62,131 nt of DNA from Candidatus Aveggerthella stercoripullorum (GTDB lineage: Bacteria > Actinomycetota > Coriobacteriia > Coriobacteriales > Eggerthellaceae), in NCBI GenBank assembly GCA_018712955.1, contig DVGB01000059.1, positions 1 to 62,131 of the forward strand. The letters run 5' to 3'. A program made the position numbers and the translations under genes. Each line of letters starts with the position of its first letter. Within the stretch, counting starts at the first letter, position 1. Below are positions 53,015-61,939 of this stretch, one piece after another. The notes beneath the pieces are model-generated. The model did no database searches and was not told the DNA's origin. It worked only from the letters and a program-made list of their open reading frames with translations.

Positions 53015-54793
53015 ATGCGCAACATCCATTTGAAATACGTAACGGAAGCCTACGACGAGAACGGCTTGCTGACCGACTTCCAGGTCAACTGCCCGGAAGA
53101 CTTCAACTTCGGCTACGACGTCGTCGACGACATCGCGCTGGCAGAGCCCGAACGCCCCGCCATGGTCTGGTGCAACCCTGAAGGCGAAGAGCACTTCTTC
53201 ACCTTCGGCGATATGAAGCGCTGGTCTGACAAGACCGCGAACTACTTCGCCGCGCACGGAATCGGCCACGGCGACATGGTCATGGTAATCTTGCGCCGTC
53301 ACTACCAGTTCTGGTTTGTGGCGACCGCGCTTGCAAAGCTGGGCGCCGTCATGGTGCCTGCCACGTTCATGCTCAAAGAGCACGACCTGGACTACCGCCT
53401 GAACCGCGCTGAGGTCAAAGCCATCGTCTGCACCGACTGCGGCGAGATCGCTGACGTGGTGGAAGCCGTGGAGAATGCCTGCCCTTCGCTGCAGGTGAAG
53501 ATGCTCGTGAACGGCGCCGGCGGCGGCCTGTCGGAATTCGGAGAGGACGGCAAGCCCCTCGCGCAGAACGGCGGCCCGCTCGGCGCAGAGCTCTCCGGTC
53601 CTGACGGCGTGTGCGCAGCTCCTGCCGAGCGCGCTGGCTGGCTTGACTTCAACACCGGCGTCCGCGAAGCGCCCGAAGACTTCGCCCGCCGCGAGACGAG
53701 GGCGGCCGAGCCCATGCTCATGTACTTCTCGAGCGGCACGAGCGGCAACCCGAAGATGGTGCTGCACGACTCCAAGTACGCCCTCGCGCACATCCCGACC
53801 GCGAAGCATTGGCACAACGTCGTAAGCGACGGCGGCCTTCACTTCACCATCGCCGACACCGGCTGGGGCAAGGCCGTCTGGGGCAAGTACTACGGCCAGT
53901 GGCTTATGGAAGCATGCGTGCTCACCTACGATTTCGACCGCTTCCACGCCGACGAAATCTTGGGGCTCATCACGCGCTACCGCGTGACCACGCTCTGCTG
54001 CCCGCCCACCATGTACCGCCTCATGATGCAGGCGGACGTGGACAAGCACGACCTGACGTCGCTTGTCTATTCCACCACGGCCGGCGAAGCGCTCAACCCC
54101 GACCTGTTCGAATTCTGGAAAGAGCATACCGGGCTTACCATCTTCGAAGGATTCGGCCAGACCGAGACGCCGCTTACCGTGGCAAACCTCACCGGCTCCA
54201 CGCCGCGGCCCGGCTCCATGGGCAAGCCCATCCCGCAGTACACGGTGGAGATCCAGCGCGAAGACGGTTCCCGCTGCAACACGGGCGAGACCGGCGAAAT
54301 CTGCATAAAGATGGATCCGCACCCCGCGGGCATCATGATGGAGTACTACCGCGACCCGGAAAAGACCGCCTCTGCCATCCATGACGGCTGGTACCACACC
54401 GGCGACACCGCCTGGTGCGACGAGGACGGCTTCTTCTGGTACGTTGGCCGCAACGACGACGTCATCAAGTCGTCCGGCTATCGCATCGGCCCCTTCGAAA
54501 TCGAAAGCGTCATGCTCGAGCACGAAGCGGTCCGCGAAGTGGCCGTCACGGGCGTGCCGGACGAACTGCGCGGTTTCGCCGTAAAGGCGACCGTGGTCCT
54601 TGCGCCCGGGTTCGAGCCCAGCACGACGCTCACCAAAGAGCTGCAGACCTGGGTCAAGCACCGCACGGCGCCGTACAAGTTCCCGCGCATCGTGGACTAT
54701 GTCGACGAGCTGCCGAAGACGGTCAATGGCAAAATCCGTCGCACGGTCATTCGCGAACACGACATGCGCAAAGACGCAGACGGGCTGATCTAG
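53015..54793 (+). CDS. Acyl-CoA synthetase (AMP-forming), copy 2
   Basis: 592 aa from ATG 53015 (GAGGAAG upstream). P-loop MYFSSGTSGNPKMVLHD, then GFGQTETPLTVANLTG, DTAWCDEDGFFWYVGRNDD, IKSSGYRIGPFEIES and PKTVNGKIRRTVIR with the catalytic Lys. It aligns along its length with copy 1 (45695-47368) but has an insert at about residues 160-220. It follows regulator copy 2 by 138 bp. It activates a carboxylic acid; with the ferredoxin oxidoreductase it may interconvert branched-chain or aromatic acids, acyl-CoAs and 2-oxoacids. Confidence 0.93.
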   Translation: MRNIHLKYVTEAYDENGLLTDFQVNCPEDFNFGYDVVDDIALAEPERPAMVWCNPEGEEHFFTFGDMKRWSDKTANYFAAHGIGHGDMVMVILRRHYQFWFVATALAKLGAVMVPATFMLKEHDLDYRLNRAEVKAIVCTDCGEIADVVEAVENACPSLQVKMLVNGAGGGLSEFGEDGKPLAQNGGPLGAELSGPDGVCAAPAERAGWLDFNTGVREAPEDFARRETRAAEPMLMYFSSGTSGNPKMVLHDSKYALAHIPTAKHWHNVVSDGGLHFTIADTGWGKAVWGKYYGQWLMEACVLTYDFDRFHADEILGLITRYRVTTLCCPPTMYRLMMQADVDKHDLTSLVYSTTAGEALNPDLFEFWKEHTGLTIFEGFGQTETPLTVANLTGSTPRPGSMGKPIPQYTVEIQREDGSRCNTGETGEICIKMDPHPAGIMMEYYRDPEKTASAIHDGWYHTGDTAWCDEDGFFWYVGRNDDVIKSSGYRIGPFEIESVMLEHEAVREVAVTGVPDELRGFAVKATVVLAPGFEPSTTLTKELQTWVKHRTAPYKFPRIVDYVDELPKTVNGKIRRTVIREHDMRKDADGLI

Positions 54794-54879
54794 GGCCTTC
54801 AATGCGCTCCTGTTCGCCGCATTCTGCACGATGGCAGGATAGTTGAACGACGGGAACCGCCCCGTACCCGAAAGAACGG

Positions 54880-54923
54880 AAACGCCCCTTGGCTTGATTC
54901 GCACGAATCAGCCAAGGGGCGTT
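54880..54923 (+). terminator. Strong rho-independent terminator
   Basis: A stem of about 21 bp (AAACGCCCCTTGGC... with GCCAAGGGGCGTTT) with one bulged T is followed by TTAATCG. It sits 87 bp after the acyl-CoA synthetase and before the convergent flavin reductase gene, so it may work both ways. Confidence 0.85.
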
Positions 54924-54994
54924 TTAATCGTGATGTCGGCATGCGCCAGGCTTGCCTGGCCGACCAAACTCTTCGGCCAAAAAGCGACCGTGCC

Positions 54995-55678
54995 CTACTC
55001 CTCGATGCGCTCGAACATGTCTTTGCCCGCGCCGCAGATGGGACAGACGAAATCGTCGGGCAGCTCGTCGGTCCACTCGATGTAGCCGCACAGCATGCAA
55101 CGCCAGCCCACGCGCTTCGGAGCGGCGGCCGCCTCTTCGGCCGACGGCTGCGGCTCGGCAGCGGTTTCAGCCGGGCCTTCGTAGCTCGACGCCTTCGGCG
55201 GTGTTTTGCCGCCCTTGACCTGATGGTAGTATGCGTAGGTCATAGGCGGCACCGTGCCCGTAGGCTCCGCTTCCGTCACTTCGCCCACGAACAGCACGTG
55301 CGTTCCCAGGTCGAGCTCCGAGACCACGCGTGCAGAGAAACGCGCCGCGGTATGCTCGGTCGGATACGGCATGCCCGCTTCGTCCTCCGCGCAAGCCCAC
55401 TGCGCGAACTTGTCGGTGTCGGCGCTCGAATGGAATCCGAACGTGCCGATCATCTCCATAGGCACGCTCTCGTCCAGCGCGACCGCCGTAAAGCAGCCCG
55501 CCTCACGGATGATGCCCGTGGTGTAATTCTCCTTGTTGATGGCGACGCTCACCTGCGCAGGCGCGGAAGTCACCTGGGCAAACGTGTTCACTACGCAACC
55601 TGCGCGCTTCCTGTCTGCGGCAGCGCCCACGATATAGAGCCCGTAGCTCAACGAGCGGAACGCCTTCTTGTCGACCAT
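54995..55678 (-). CDS. Flavin reductase domain fused to C-terminal rubredoxin
   Basis: 227 aa from ATG 55678 after GAAGGGAG. Residues 1-165 form an FMN-binding split-barrel flavin reductase ([56 protein letters not shown]). A Pro/Ala/Glu linker follows. Residues ~180-227 are a rubredoxin with the iron Cys pairs CMLCGY and CPICGAG. Such fusions pass electrons from NAD(P)H to partner oxidoreductases, for example flavodiiron proteins (3932-5119), for O2 or peroxide removal in anaerobes. Confidence 0.93.
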   Translation of the reverse strand: MVDKKAFRSLSYGLYIVGAAADRKRAGCVVNTFAQVTSAPAQVSVAINKENYTTGIIREAGCFTAVALDESVPMEMIGTFGFHSSADTDKFAQWACAEDEAGMPYPTEHTAARFSARVVSELDLGTHVLFVGEVTEAEPTGTVPPMTYAYYHQVKGGKTPPKASSYEGPAETAAEPQPSAEEAAAAPKRVGWRCMLCGYIEWTDELPDDFVCPICGAGKDMFERIEE

Positions 55679-56077
55679 GGCAAAGTCTCCCTTCACATTG
55701 TGCTCCCCGTCAAAGATGGGGCTGCCGCAGGGCGAAACCCTGCGTGTACCGGGCATCCCCTACCAAAGCGCCAGCCCTGGCAGGCATGCCTACCGTTGGG
55801 TTCAGCATACCTTATTTCCCAACCGCGCGGACGGGCATTGCCGTCCCTTTGCCAGCACGGCCTCATTGCACCGACCGATGCGCGTAATCGGGCCAAAAGA
55901 GCATGTCGGCTGCTGTCACTGCTGTCTTCTCGGGCAGTACGCCCTCTGTTCGGCGGGAAACACCGCGCGCACCGTTTCGCCGCCTTCGTTTCGGATTATA
56001 CTCATCTCAAACATATAAACGAACGCTGACGCGCGCAATGTGCACGGCAGCCTGCAAGGCCAGCAAGGAGCGACTCC
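55679..56077. other. 399-bp divergent intergenic region
   Basis: It lies between the leftward flavin reductase and the rightward DUF364 gene. A likely -10 TATACT (55997-56002) for the rightward gene is visible with no convincing -35. No gene is recognisable. Confidence 0.5.
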
Positions 56078-56920
56078 ATGTCCCACAAAGAATGCTGCGA
56101 TGCCGGCACGAAGACCGGCCCCATCTCCTTCCCCGGCACCTACGAGCCGAACACGCCCTGGAAACTGTACAACCATCTGATCGGCGGGATTCCCGAAGAC
56201 ATCGAGGTAACCGACGTCTGCCTCGGGTCACACTGGTGTTATGTGGAGGCAGCATGCGGCATGGGAGTGTCCATGCTCGTGCGCGGCGGCGCCTCCCGCA
56301 CCTATCGTCAGGACCTTCGCGGCATGAAGCTGCGCGAGGTAGCAGAGCTTTCGAAATCATGGAGCTTCCCTGAGGCGACGATAGGCGTCGCGGCACTGAA
56401 CGCATGGTATGCACAGCCGGACAAGCTCGACGCGCTGGGAGCTGTCTACGAAGAGCCCGTCGAGCTGCCCGACGGATCGATCCGAAAGCTCGACGCCTTC
56501 GAGACCTATCGCGAGGAGTATGCGGGCAAAAAGGTGGTCGTGGTCGGGCATTTCCCCCACGTCGAGCGCGTTGCGGAAGTGGCGGGCCTGACCGTGCTCG
56601 AACGGTCGTGCACTTCACCGCTGGACGTGCCCGACCCAGCATGCGAATACGTCGTCCCCGCTGCCGACTTCCTCTTCGTGACCGGCACCACGTTCACCAA
56701 CAAGACCGCGCCACGCCTGCTCGACCTCGCAAAGAACGCGCGCGTCATCATGGTCGGCCCCAGCGTCGTCATGTCCCCGTTCTTGTTCCGCTGGGGCGTG
56801 GAAGCGCTCGCTGGCAGCTGCGTCGCCGATCCGGAGAAAGTGCGCACCGCCGTCAAGATCGGTGCTGGAAGGCTGTTCGGCGAAGCGCTGCGCATGCTCA
56901 TGGTGAAAGCGCCCCGGTAA
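56078..56920 (+). CDS. DUF364/DUF4213 protein
   Basis: 280 aa from ATG 56078 with AAGGAGCG upstream. [14 protein letters not shown] and [19 protein letters not shown] mark the N-terminal DUF4213 and C-terminal DUF364 Rossmann-like parts, followed by [22 protein letters not shown] and [21 protein letters not shown]. The family is thought to bind or chelate metals and is common in anaerobes; its activity is unknown. Residues CC at position 6-7 and C-rich turns might bind metal. Next gene is dtd after 59 bp. Confidence 0.85.
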   Translation: MSHKECCDAGTKTGPISFPGTYEPNTPWKLYNHLIGGIPEDIEVTDVCLGSHWCYVEAACGMGVSMLVRGGASRTYRQDLRGMKLREVAELSKSWSFPEATIGVAALNAWYAQPDKLDALGAVYEEPVELPDGSIRKLDAFETYREEYAGKKVVVVGHFPHVERVAEVAGLTVLERSCTSPLDVPDPACEYVVPAADFLFVTGTTFTNKTAPRLLDLAKNARVIMVGPSVVMSPFLFRWGVEALAGSCVADPEKVRTAVKIGAGRLFGEALRMLMVKAPR

Positions 56921-56979
56921 GCCGAGGCGACCCGAACGCTATACTGAGGCTTCGTGGACATAGCAGAAAGGAGCCGTTC

Positions 56980-57426
56980 ATGCGCGCAGTCATACAGTGC
57001 GTTTCCGAAGCAAGCGTGCAGATAGACGGGCAGACCGTCGGAGAGATCGGCCGCGGGTATGCCATCCTGCTCGGCGTCGGCAAGGACGACACCGAAGCCC
57101 AGGCAGAAAAGCTCTGGTCGAAAATTCTGAAACTGCGCGTCTTCCCGGACGAAAACGGCAAAACGAACCTTTCGCTCACGGACATCGGAGGCGAAGTGCT
57201 CGTGATATCCCAGTTCACGCTCTTCGCTTCCTGCAAGAAAGGCAACCGGCCGTCGTTTGTGGACGCGGGCGCCCCCGACGAAGCCAACCGGCTCTACGAA
57301 TACTTCGCCGACCTTGCACGACGCGACGTTGCGCACGTGGGAACCGGACGCTTCGGCGCGATGATGGACGTCGCGCTCGTAAACCACGGACCGTTCACCA
57401 TCGTGCTCGATACGGACGAACTCTAG
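56980..57426 (+). CDS. dtd: D-aminoacyl-tRNA deacylase
   Basis: 148 aa from ATG 56980 after AAAGGAG. The two family motifs are [20 protein letters not shown] (S-Q-F-T-L) and the cross-subunit [11 protein letters not shown] (N-x-G-P-[VF]-T). It hydrolyses D-amino acids from mischarged tRNAs, with quality-control function. Full length. Confidence 0.97.
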   Translation: MRAVIQCVSEASVQIDGQTVGEIGRGYAILLGVGKDDTEAQAEKLWSKILKLRVFPDENGKTNLSLTDIGGEVLVISQFTLFASCKKGNRPSFVDAGAPDEANRLYEYFADLARRDVAHVGTGRFGAMMDVALVNHGPFTIVLDTDEL

Positions 57427-57430
57427 CACC

Positions 57431-57462
57431 GGAGGGTGCCGCACCGACCGTGCAGCACCCTC
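57431..57462. terminator. Terminator-like hairpin after dtd
   Basis: GGAGGGTGC/GCACCCTCC stem directly past the dtd stop, between convergent genes. No strong T-run. Confidence 0.55.
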
Positions 57463-57539
57463 CCGCATTCTTCAAGCGCGTCGATTCCCCATCCGCACGC
57501 GCGCTCGGCGCCTTCTTCAAGGGCAACAGCGAGACGTCC

Positions 57540-57899
57540 TTAGAGCAGCGTCGCCTCCCACTCCGCCTCTTTAAAGCCCACCAGCACAAAGTCTTCCCCC
57601 ACCACGAGAGGGCGCTTCACCATCATGCCGTTCTCCGCAAGCAGCGCGAACGCGTCCTCGTCGCTCATGCCCGCATCCAAGCGCGCTTTCACCCCTTGCT
57701 CGCGATAGAGCATACCGCTCGTGTTGAAGAAGCGCCGTACCGGCAAGCCGCTTTTCGCCTGCCAGGCCGCCAGCTCGTCGGCACGCGGATTGTCTTCGAC
57801 GATGTGGCGGTCAACATAGTCGATCCCGTGTTCGTCCAACCACTTCTTCGCCTTTTTGCACGTGCTGCATTTCGGGTATTCCACGAACAGGACTGTCAT
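57540..57899 (-). CDS. ArsC/Spx-family protein (YffB-like)
   Basis: 119 aa. YPKCSTCKKAKKWLDEHGIDYVDRHI is the thioredoxin-fold N-terminus with the redox pair C-x-x-C. FFNTSGMLYREQGVK and LLAENGMMVKRPLVV follow, where ArsC has its Arg/Lys arsenate site. Arsenate reductase (glutaredoxin type) or Spx-like regulatory function cannot be separated; lack of other ars genes argues against a dedicated arsenic role. Confidence 0.88.
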   Translation of the reverse strand: MTVLFVEYPKCSTCKKAKKWLDEHGIDYVDRHIVEDNPRADELAAWQAKSGLPVRRFFNTSGMLYREQGVKARLDAGMSDEDAFALLAENGMMVKRPLVVGEDFVLVGFKEAEWEATLL

Positions 57900-57953
57900 G
57901 TCCGCTCCTTTCCTCTTTCGTTGTAGGCCATCGTATCAAAGGAAATCGTGGGG

Positions 57954-58008
57954 TTGCCAACTGTATATACTGTGTATATACTGTGCTTATCGGATATACA
58001 CAGTATCT
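57954..58008 (+). promoter_or_regulatory. Promoter and operator of the YtrA-type regulator operon
   Basis: TTGCCA (57954-57959) and TATACT (57977-57982) are spaced exactly 17 bp. The promoter is embedded in a repeated palindromic array: TGTATATACTGTGTATATAC plus GATATACACAGTATC, with TATACTGTGTATA facing TATACACAGTAT. This is the expected shape of a GntR/YtrA operator covering its own promoter. Confidence 0.75.
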
Positions 58009-58117
58009 GTGGAGGACGAAGGGGAACGTGCCCTCCGCCCTTCGGCAAAGGCCGGGACGCCGCTCTTTGCCGTGGACCGCATGGGACGCCAGGCGGTCCT
58101 GACCGGAAGGACCGAAT

Positions 58118-58498
58118 GTGGACATCATCATCTCCAACTCAAGCAACGCGCCCATCTACGAGCAGATAACCCGCCAGCTGAAAGACCTCATTCTTTCCGG
58201 CGAGCTCGAAGAAGGCACGCAGCTCCCTTCCATCCGCGCACTCGCCAACGACCTGCGCATCAGCGCCATCACTACCAAGCGCGCATACGCAGACCTGGAA
58301 GCACAGGGCTTTATCGAGACAGTGCAGGGAAAAGGCAGCTTCGTCGCAGGCGGTAACAAAGAGCTCCTGCGCGAAGAACGCCTCCGCCACGTGGAAGACC
58401 TGCTCTCGCGCGCAGCGCGCGAAGCAGCAAGCGTCGGCGTCGGAAGGCAAGAGCTGCACGACATGCTCGACCTCGTTGCCGAAGACGGCGGGCAGTAG
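58118..58498 (+). CDS. GntR-family (YtrA subfamily) transcriptional regulator
   Basis: 126 aa from GTG 58118 with GGAAGG upstream. The winged HTH is complete: PIYEQITRQLKDLILSGEL, GTQLPSIRALANDLRIS and RAYADLEAQGFIETVQGKG. The short C-terminal helix (LLREERLRHVEDLLSRA) is the YtrA dimerisation type. It heads an operon with an ABC ATPase and permease, as YtrA regulators do, and likely represses its own promoter (57954-58008). Confidence 0.93.
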   Translation: MDIIISNSSNAPIYEQITRQLKDLILSGELEEGTQLPSIRALANDLRISAITTKRAYADLEAQGFIETVQGKGSFVAGGNKELLREERLRHVEDLLSRAAREAASVGVGRQELHDMLDLVAEDGGQ

Positions 58499-58656
58499 CT
58501 GCCATCAAATAGCTTCTGCCCTGTCTGCCGCAACCGCTGCGCAGCAAGCGGCAGCACGCAACTCCTGTCGACAGCGCAGGGCGTGCAACGAGCAAGGGTG
58601 TATCCAAAGAAAACTGCAGGGCCGCTTCGGCGCGCTCTTTCGAGAAGGAAACGACC

Positions 58657-59550
58657 ATGACCGACCTTATTCGAGCCGAAGGCTTGACCAAGACGTACGG
58701 CAGCAAGACCGTGCTCGACCGCGTGGATTTGCGCGTGCCCGCAGGCAGCATCGTCGGCTTCGTCGGCGCGAACGGCGCTGGCAAGACCACCACCATTCGT
58801 GCCCTCCTCGGGCTCATGCCGCTTGATGCCGGACGCGTCGTGCTGTTCGGCGAGCCGTTCGACATCAGCGCGGACGCCGCAACCTGCCAGCGCATAAAAG
58901 GCAGGATAGGCGCCGTCCTGGACACCTGCCCGTTCGTCCCCGACCTTTCCGTCAAGACGGTAGGATCCCTGATGAAAGCCGCCTACCCCACGTGGCGCGC
59001 GGACCTGTTCGAAGAGCATCTTCGACGATTCGAGCTCGATCCGCGCAAGAAGATCAAAGAGTTCTCGCGCGGCATGGGCATGAAGCTTCAGCTCGCATGC
59101 GCGCTTGCCCATGAACCTGACGTGCTCTTGCTTGACGAAGCGACCGCCGGCCTTGACCCCTTGGCGCGCGACGAGGTGCTCGACATCCTGCGCGCGTTCG
59201 TTTCGGACGAAAACCACGCTGTCCTGCTGTCCAGCCACATCACGACCGACCTGGAAAAGATCGCTGACGTGATCGTGGGCATCGACCAAGGACGTATTGT
59301 CTTCTCCCTGGAAAAGGACGTCATCACCGACGAGATGGGCATCGCTCGTTGCCGGAGTGCAGAACTTGAGAACCTTGTCTCGAGCGGATTGTACGACCAG
59401 AACTCCCTGCGCGTCCTGCGACGTCCCTACGGTATCGACGTGCTCGTGCCCGACCGATTCACGCTCGCACGGCGCTTCCCTGAGATTCCGTGCGACAAGG
59501 CGACCATCGAAGACTACCTGCAGTTCGTCCTGACAGGCGAGCAGGCGTAA
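58657..59550 (+). CDS. ABC transporter ATP-binding protein (YtrB-like)
   Basis: 297 aa. Walker A GANGAGKTTT, signature FSRGMGMKLQLACAL, Walker B VLLLDEATAGLDPLA, and the H-loop LSSHITTDLEK are in place. The C-terminal ~80 residues (VIVGIDQGRIVFSLEK ... VLTGEQA) are the extra domain of antibiotic/bacitracin-type exporters. It is 158 bp behind the regulator and 134 bp before the permease. Drug or cell-envelope stress export is inferred. Confidence 0.94.
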   Translation: MTDLIRAEGLTKTYGSKTVLDRVDLRVPAGSIVGFVGANGAGKTTTIRALLGLMPLDAGRVVLFGEPFDISADAATCQRIKGRIGAVLDTCPFVPDLSVKTVGSLMKAAYPTWRADLFEEHLRRFELDPRKKIKEFSRGMGMKLQLACALAHEPDVLLLDEATAGLDPLARDEVLDILRAFVSDENHAVLLSSHITTDLEKIADVIVGIDQGRIVFSLEKDVITDEMGIARCRSAELENLVSSGLYDQNSLRVLRRPYGIDVLVPDRFTLARRFPEIPCDKATIEDYLQFVLTGEQA

Positions 59551-59684
59551 GGCGCCGTGCGCTTCGATGCAGACCAGGGGGCACCGACCCGATGCTCCGA
59601 AATCCCGGGCGGTGCGCACCTTGGCAAACGCCCGTCCAACGCGCGCAAACACTTTGAAGCGCGCCCTCTCGAAAGGCAACCACC

Positions 59685-60392
59685 ATGAAAGCTGCTTTCA
59701 TATCCGAATTCATGTCCGTCCGCGCAATCGTCATCCAGTCGCTTGTCGTCTTCCTGGTCTTCGGCGTGTTCATGTGCGCCGGCATGCAGACTGCTGTCGG
59801 CATGGTTGCGGCAATCGGCGCCATGACGCCCCTTATCATGGTTTTCTCGTTCTCTGCGTACGACAACCTGAACGGCTGGGAGCGATTCCGGGCCATGCTG
59901 CCCCTTTCGCGCAACGCCATCGTGGTAAGCCGCTATGCGAACATTCTGGCCACGGCCCTCTTCACCATGCTGGTCGCCTTCGCGCTTTCGTTCGCCCTAG
60001 CTTCTCTCGTATCCGCTGCAATGCCGGGATCCGCGCTTGCAAATGCGCTTGCCGAAGAAACGGCACGTCCGATCGTTATCGCAAGCAGCAGTGTGGCGGG
60101 CACGGGGATAGGGCTCCTTATGGCAGCCTTTTTGCTCCCCGCCGTCCTCCGCTTCGGCATGAACAAGGCCATGCGCTATGTGCCCACTGCCATCTTCGTG
60201 GTGTTCATGCTGCTTGCGCTCGCGCTTCCGAACTTCGCGGAAGTTCCGCCGATTGTGGTGAATATCGGCACATGGCTCGAGAACCCGAACAACCTGCCGA
60301 TTGCCATAGCGGCAGTCGCCGCCCTTACCTTAGGCGTCTACGCCGTAAGCTGCGGCGTTGCCATTGCGCTCTACCGTTCGAAAGACCTGTAA
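59685..60392 (+). CDS. ABC-2 type permease
   Basis: 235 aa with six hydrophobic segments. FSFSAYDNLNGWERFRAMLPLSRNAIVVSRY is the characteristic cytoplasmic loop of the ABC-2 permease subfamily paired with YtrB-like ATPases. It forms the membrane part of the transporter with the preceding ATPase. It converges on the Rrf2 gene, with only 5 bp between the stop codons. Confidence 0.9.
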   Translation: MKAAFISEFMSVRAIVIQSLVVFLVFGVFMCAGMQTAVGMVAAIGAMTPLIMVFSFSAYDNLNGWERFRAMLPLSRNAIVVSRYANILATALFTMLVAFALSFALASLVSAAMPGSALANALAEETARPIVIASSSVAGTGIGLLMAAFLLPAVLRFGMNKAMRYVPTAIFVVFMLLALALPNFAEVPPIVVNIGTWLENPNNLPIAIAAVAALTLGVYAVSCGVAIALYRSKDL

Positions 60393-60397
60393 GCGGG

Positions 60398-60859
60398 CTA
60401 TCCTTCGGAGCCGAGACCGCTGAAATCCGCGCCTTTGCCGCAACGGTCGCCGCATACGTCGCCGGACGCCAAATCCGCAATCGTGATGCTGTCTACGTAG
60501 TCGTCCACCACCCGATGCAAGCCCTGCCAGAACCCAACGGTTCCGCAGTCTTCCCGACGCGGGCAGACACCGTAGTCTTCGCTCAGGCAGGCAACCGGCA
60601 CGAAGTCCCCTTCGACCGTCCGTAAGATTTCGCCCGCCGTAATCTCTCCTGCAGGGCGTGCAAGCCGATAGCCGCCGTGCGGCCCCCGCGAACTTTCCAG
60701 GAACCCTGCCTGCACGAGCATGCTCGCAATCTGTTCCAGGTACTTCGTGGAAATGTCCTGCCGAGCAGAGACAACGCGCAACGGGACGCGCACGCCCGTT
60801 TCTTGCTGGGCGAACTCGATCATCATGCGCAATGCATAGCGCCCTCTCGTTGAAATCAT
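60398..60859 (-). CDS. Rrf2-family transcriptional regulator
   Basis: 153 aa from ATG 60859. N-terminal winged helix ISTRGRYALRMMIEFAQQ, recognition region QDISTKYLEQIASMLVQAGF, wing SSRGPHGGYRLARPAGEIT. Three Cys in VACLSEDYGVCPRREDC (C-x7-C-x5-C) are the place where IscR/NsrR bind an Fe-S cluster. No isc, cysteine-synthase or nitrosative-stress gene adjoins; the target is unknown. Confidence 0.93.
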   Translation of the reverse strand: MISTRGRYALRMMIEFAQQETGVRVPLRVVSARQDISTKYLEQIASMLVQAGFLESSRGPHGGYRLARPAGEITAGEILRTVEGDFVPVACLSEDYGVCPRREDCGTVGFWQGLHRVVDDYVDSITIADLASGDVCGDRCGKGADFSGLGSEG

Positions 60860-61048
60860 TCCCTGCCTCTTTTCTGCCTGACGGCGGTCTTGCGCACGCA
60901 AGGCCGCCCGCTCCCCACTTTGGAAATGACTTCTTTAGCATATCAAATATTCTCCCTTTGCGAGAGTAGTCCGCACCGCACCGAATCGGCAGAAAGCGTG
61001 CGCTAGAATAAAACGCGCAAACCTTCGGCAGAAACGCGAGCACGCTTT

Positions 61049-61819
61049 ATGGAAACCAAGCACTTCTTCTTCGACTACGACGGGACTCTTACCTCGCCCC
61101 TTACCCACAAAGTTCCCGAAAGCGCACGTCGCGCGCTGGACGCGCTCGTGCAGGCAGGACATACGGTCGCGCTTTGCACGGGACGGCTGCAGTGCAATGC
61201 CATGGAGCTTGTCGCCGCATCCGAACTGCCGTTCACGACTGTCGTTGCCGACGGGGGCAATTCCGTCACCGTCGACGACACGATCCTTTGGATGGACCCG
61301 TTGCCGATCGAGCCGGTGCGCGCACTGCTCCGTCGGCTTGACCGCGACGGCATTCCCTGGTCGGTCATCACCGACAACGAGCTTGCGCGCTATGCGCCAA
61401 GCGACGAATTCGAACGTCGTTCGCCCGACTACTACACCCCGACCTACGTTCGTCCCGACCTTACGCCCGAGGCGCTCGACCGCGTGTTCAAAGTGTTCGT
61501 TCCGTGCAAGCCGGGCGAAGAAAGGCGCCTTGACCTCTCGGGAGTTCCCTGGGTTCGCTACAACCCCTACAGCATCTACGTCGAGCCTATTGCGAAAGGC
61601 GAAGGCATCAAACGCCTTATGGAGCATCTGGACGCACCGCTCAAAGACGTCGTCGTTTTCGGAGACGGCATGAACGACCTGTCCATGTTCCTGCCTGATT
61701 GGACGAGCATTGCGCTCGGAAACGCCTGCGACGAGCTGAAGGAGCGCGCCACGTTCGTGACGAGCGACGTCGACGACGACGGCGTCTTGCGCGCATGCAG
61801 TCAGTTCGGCTGGATTTGA
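61049..61819 (+). CDS. HAD-superfamily hydrolase (Cof type)
   Basis: 256 aa. Motif I FFDYDGTLTSPL (D-x-D), motif II ALCTGRLQ, motif III with KGEGIKRLMEHL (Lys) and motif IV VVFGDGMNDLSMF are all present. The C2 cap between them marks Cof-type sugar or cofactor phosphatases. The promoter region upstream is the 189 bp divergent to Rrf2. Substrate unknown. Confidence 0.93.
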   Translation: METKHFFFDYDGTLTSPLTHKVPESARRALDALVQAGHTVALCTGRLQCNAMELVAASELPFTTVVADGGNSVTVDDTILWMDPLPIEPVRALLRRLDRDGIPWSVITDNELARYAPSDEFERRSPDYYTPTYVRPDLTPEALDRVFKVFVPCKPGEERRLDLSGVPWVRYNPYSIYVEPIAKGEGIKRLMEHLDAPLKDVVVFGDGMNDLSMFLPDWTSIALGNACDELKERATFVTSDVDDDGVLRACSQFGWI

Positions 61820-61939
61820 TGCGAGACCTGGAAGGCGACCTGCACGCAAGGTCATTTGACGGCCGAAGAGCGCACGCACAGGCAAGCGAGCCAGGAACGC
61901 AGCCTGCAACCGCGCCCGACAGCGCGCCGACACCGTCCG

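Noticed and set aside
52283-54904. 873-codon open frame on the minus strand
   Set aside because: Antisense to the cupin regulator and acyl-CoA synthetase copy 2, which have complete motifs.
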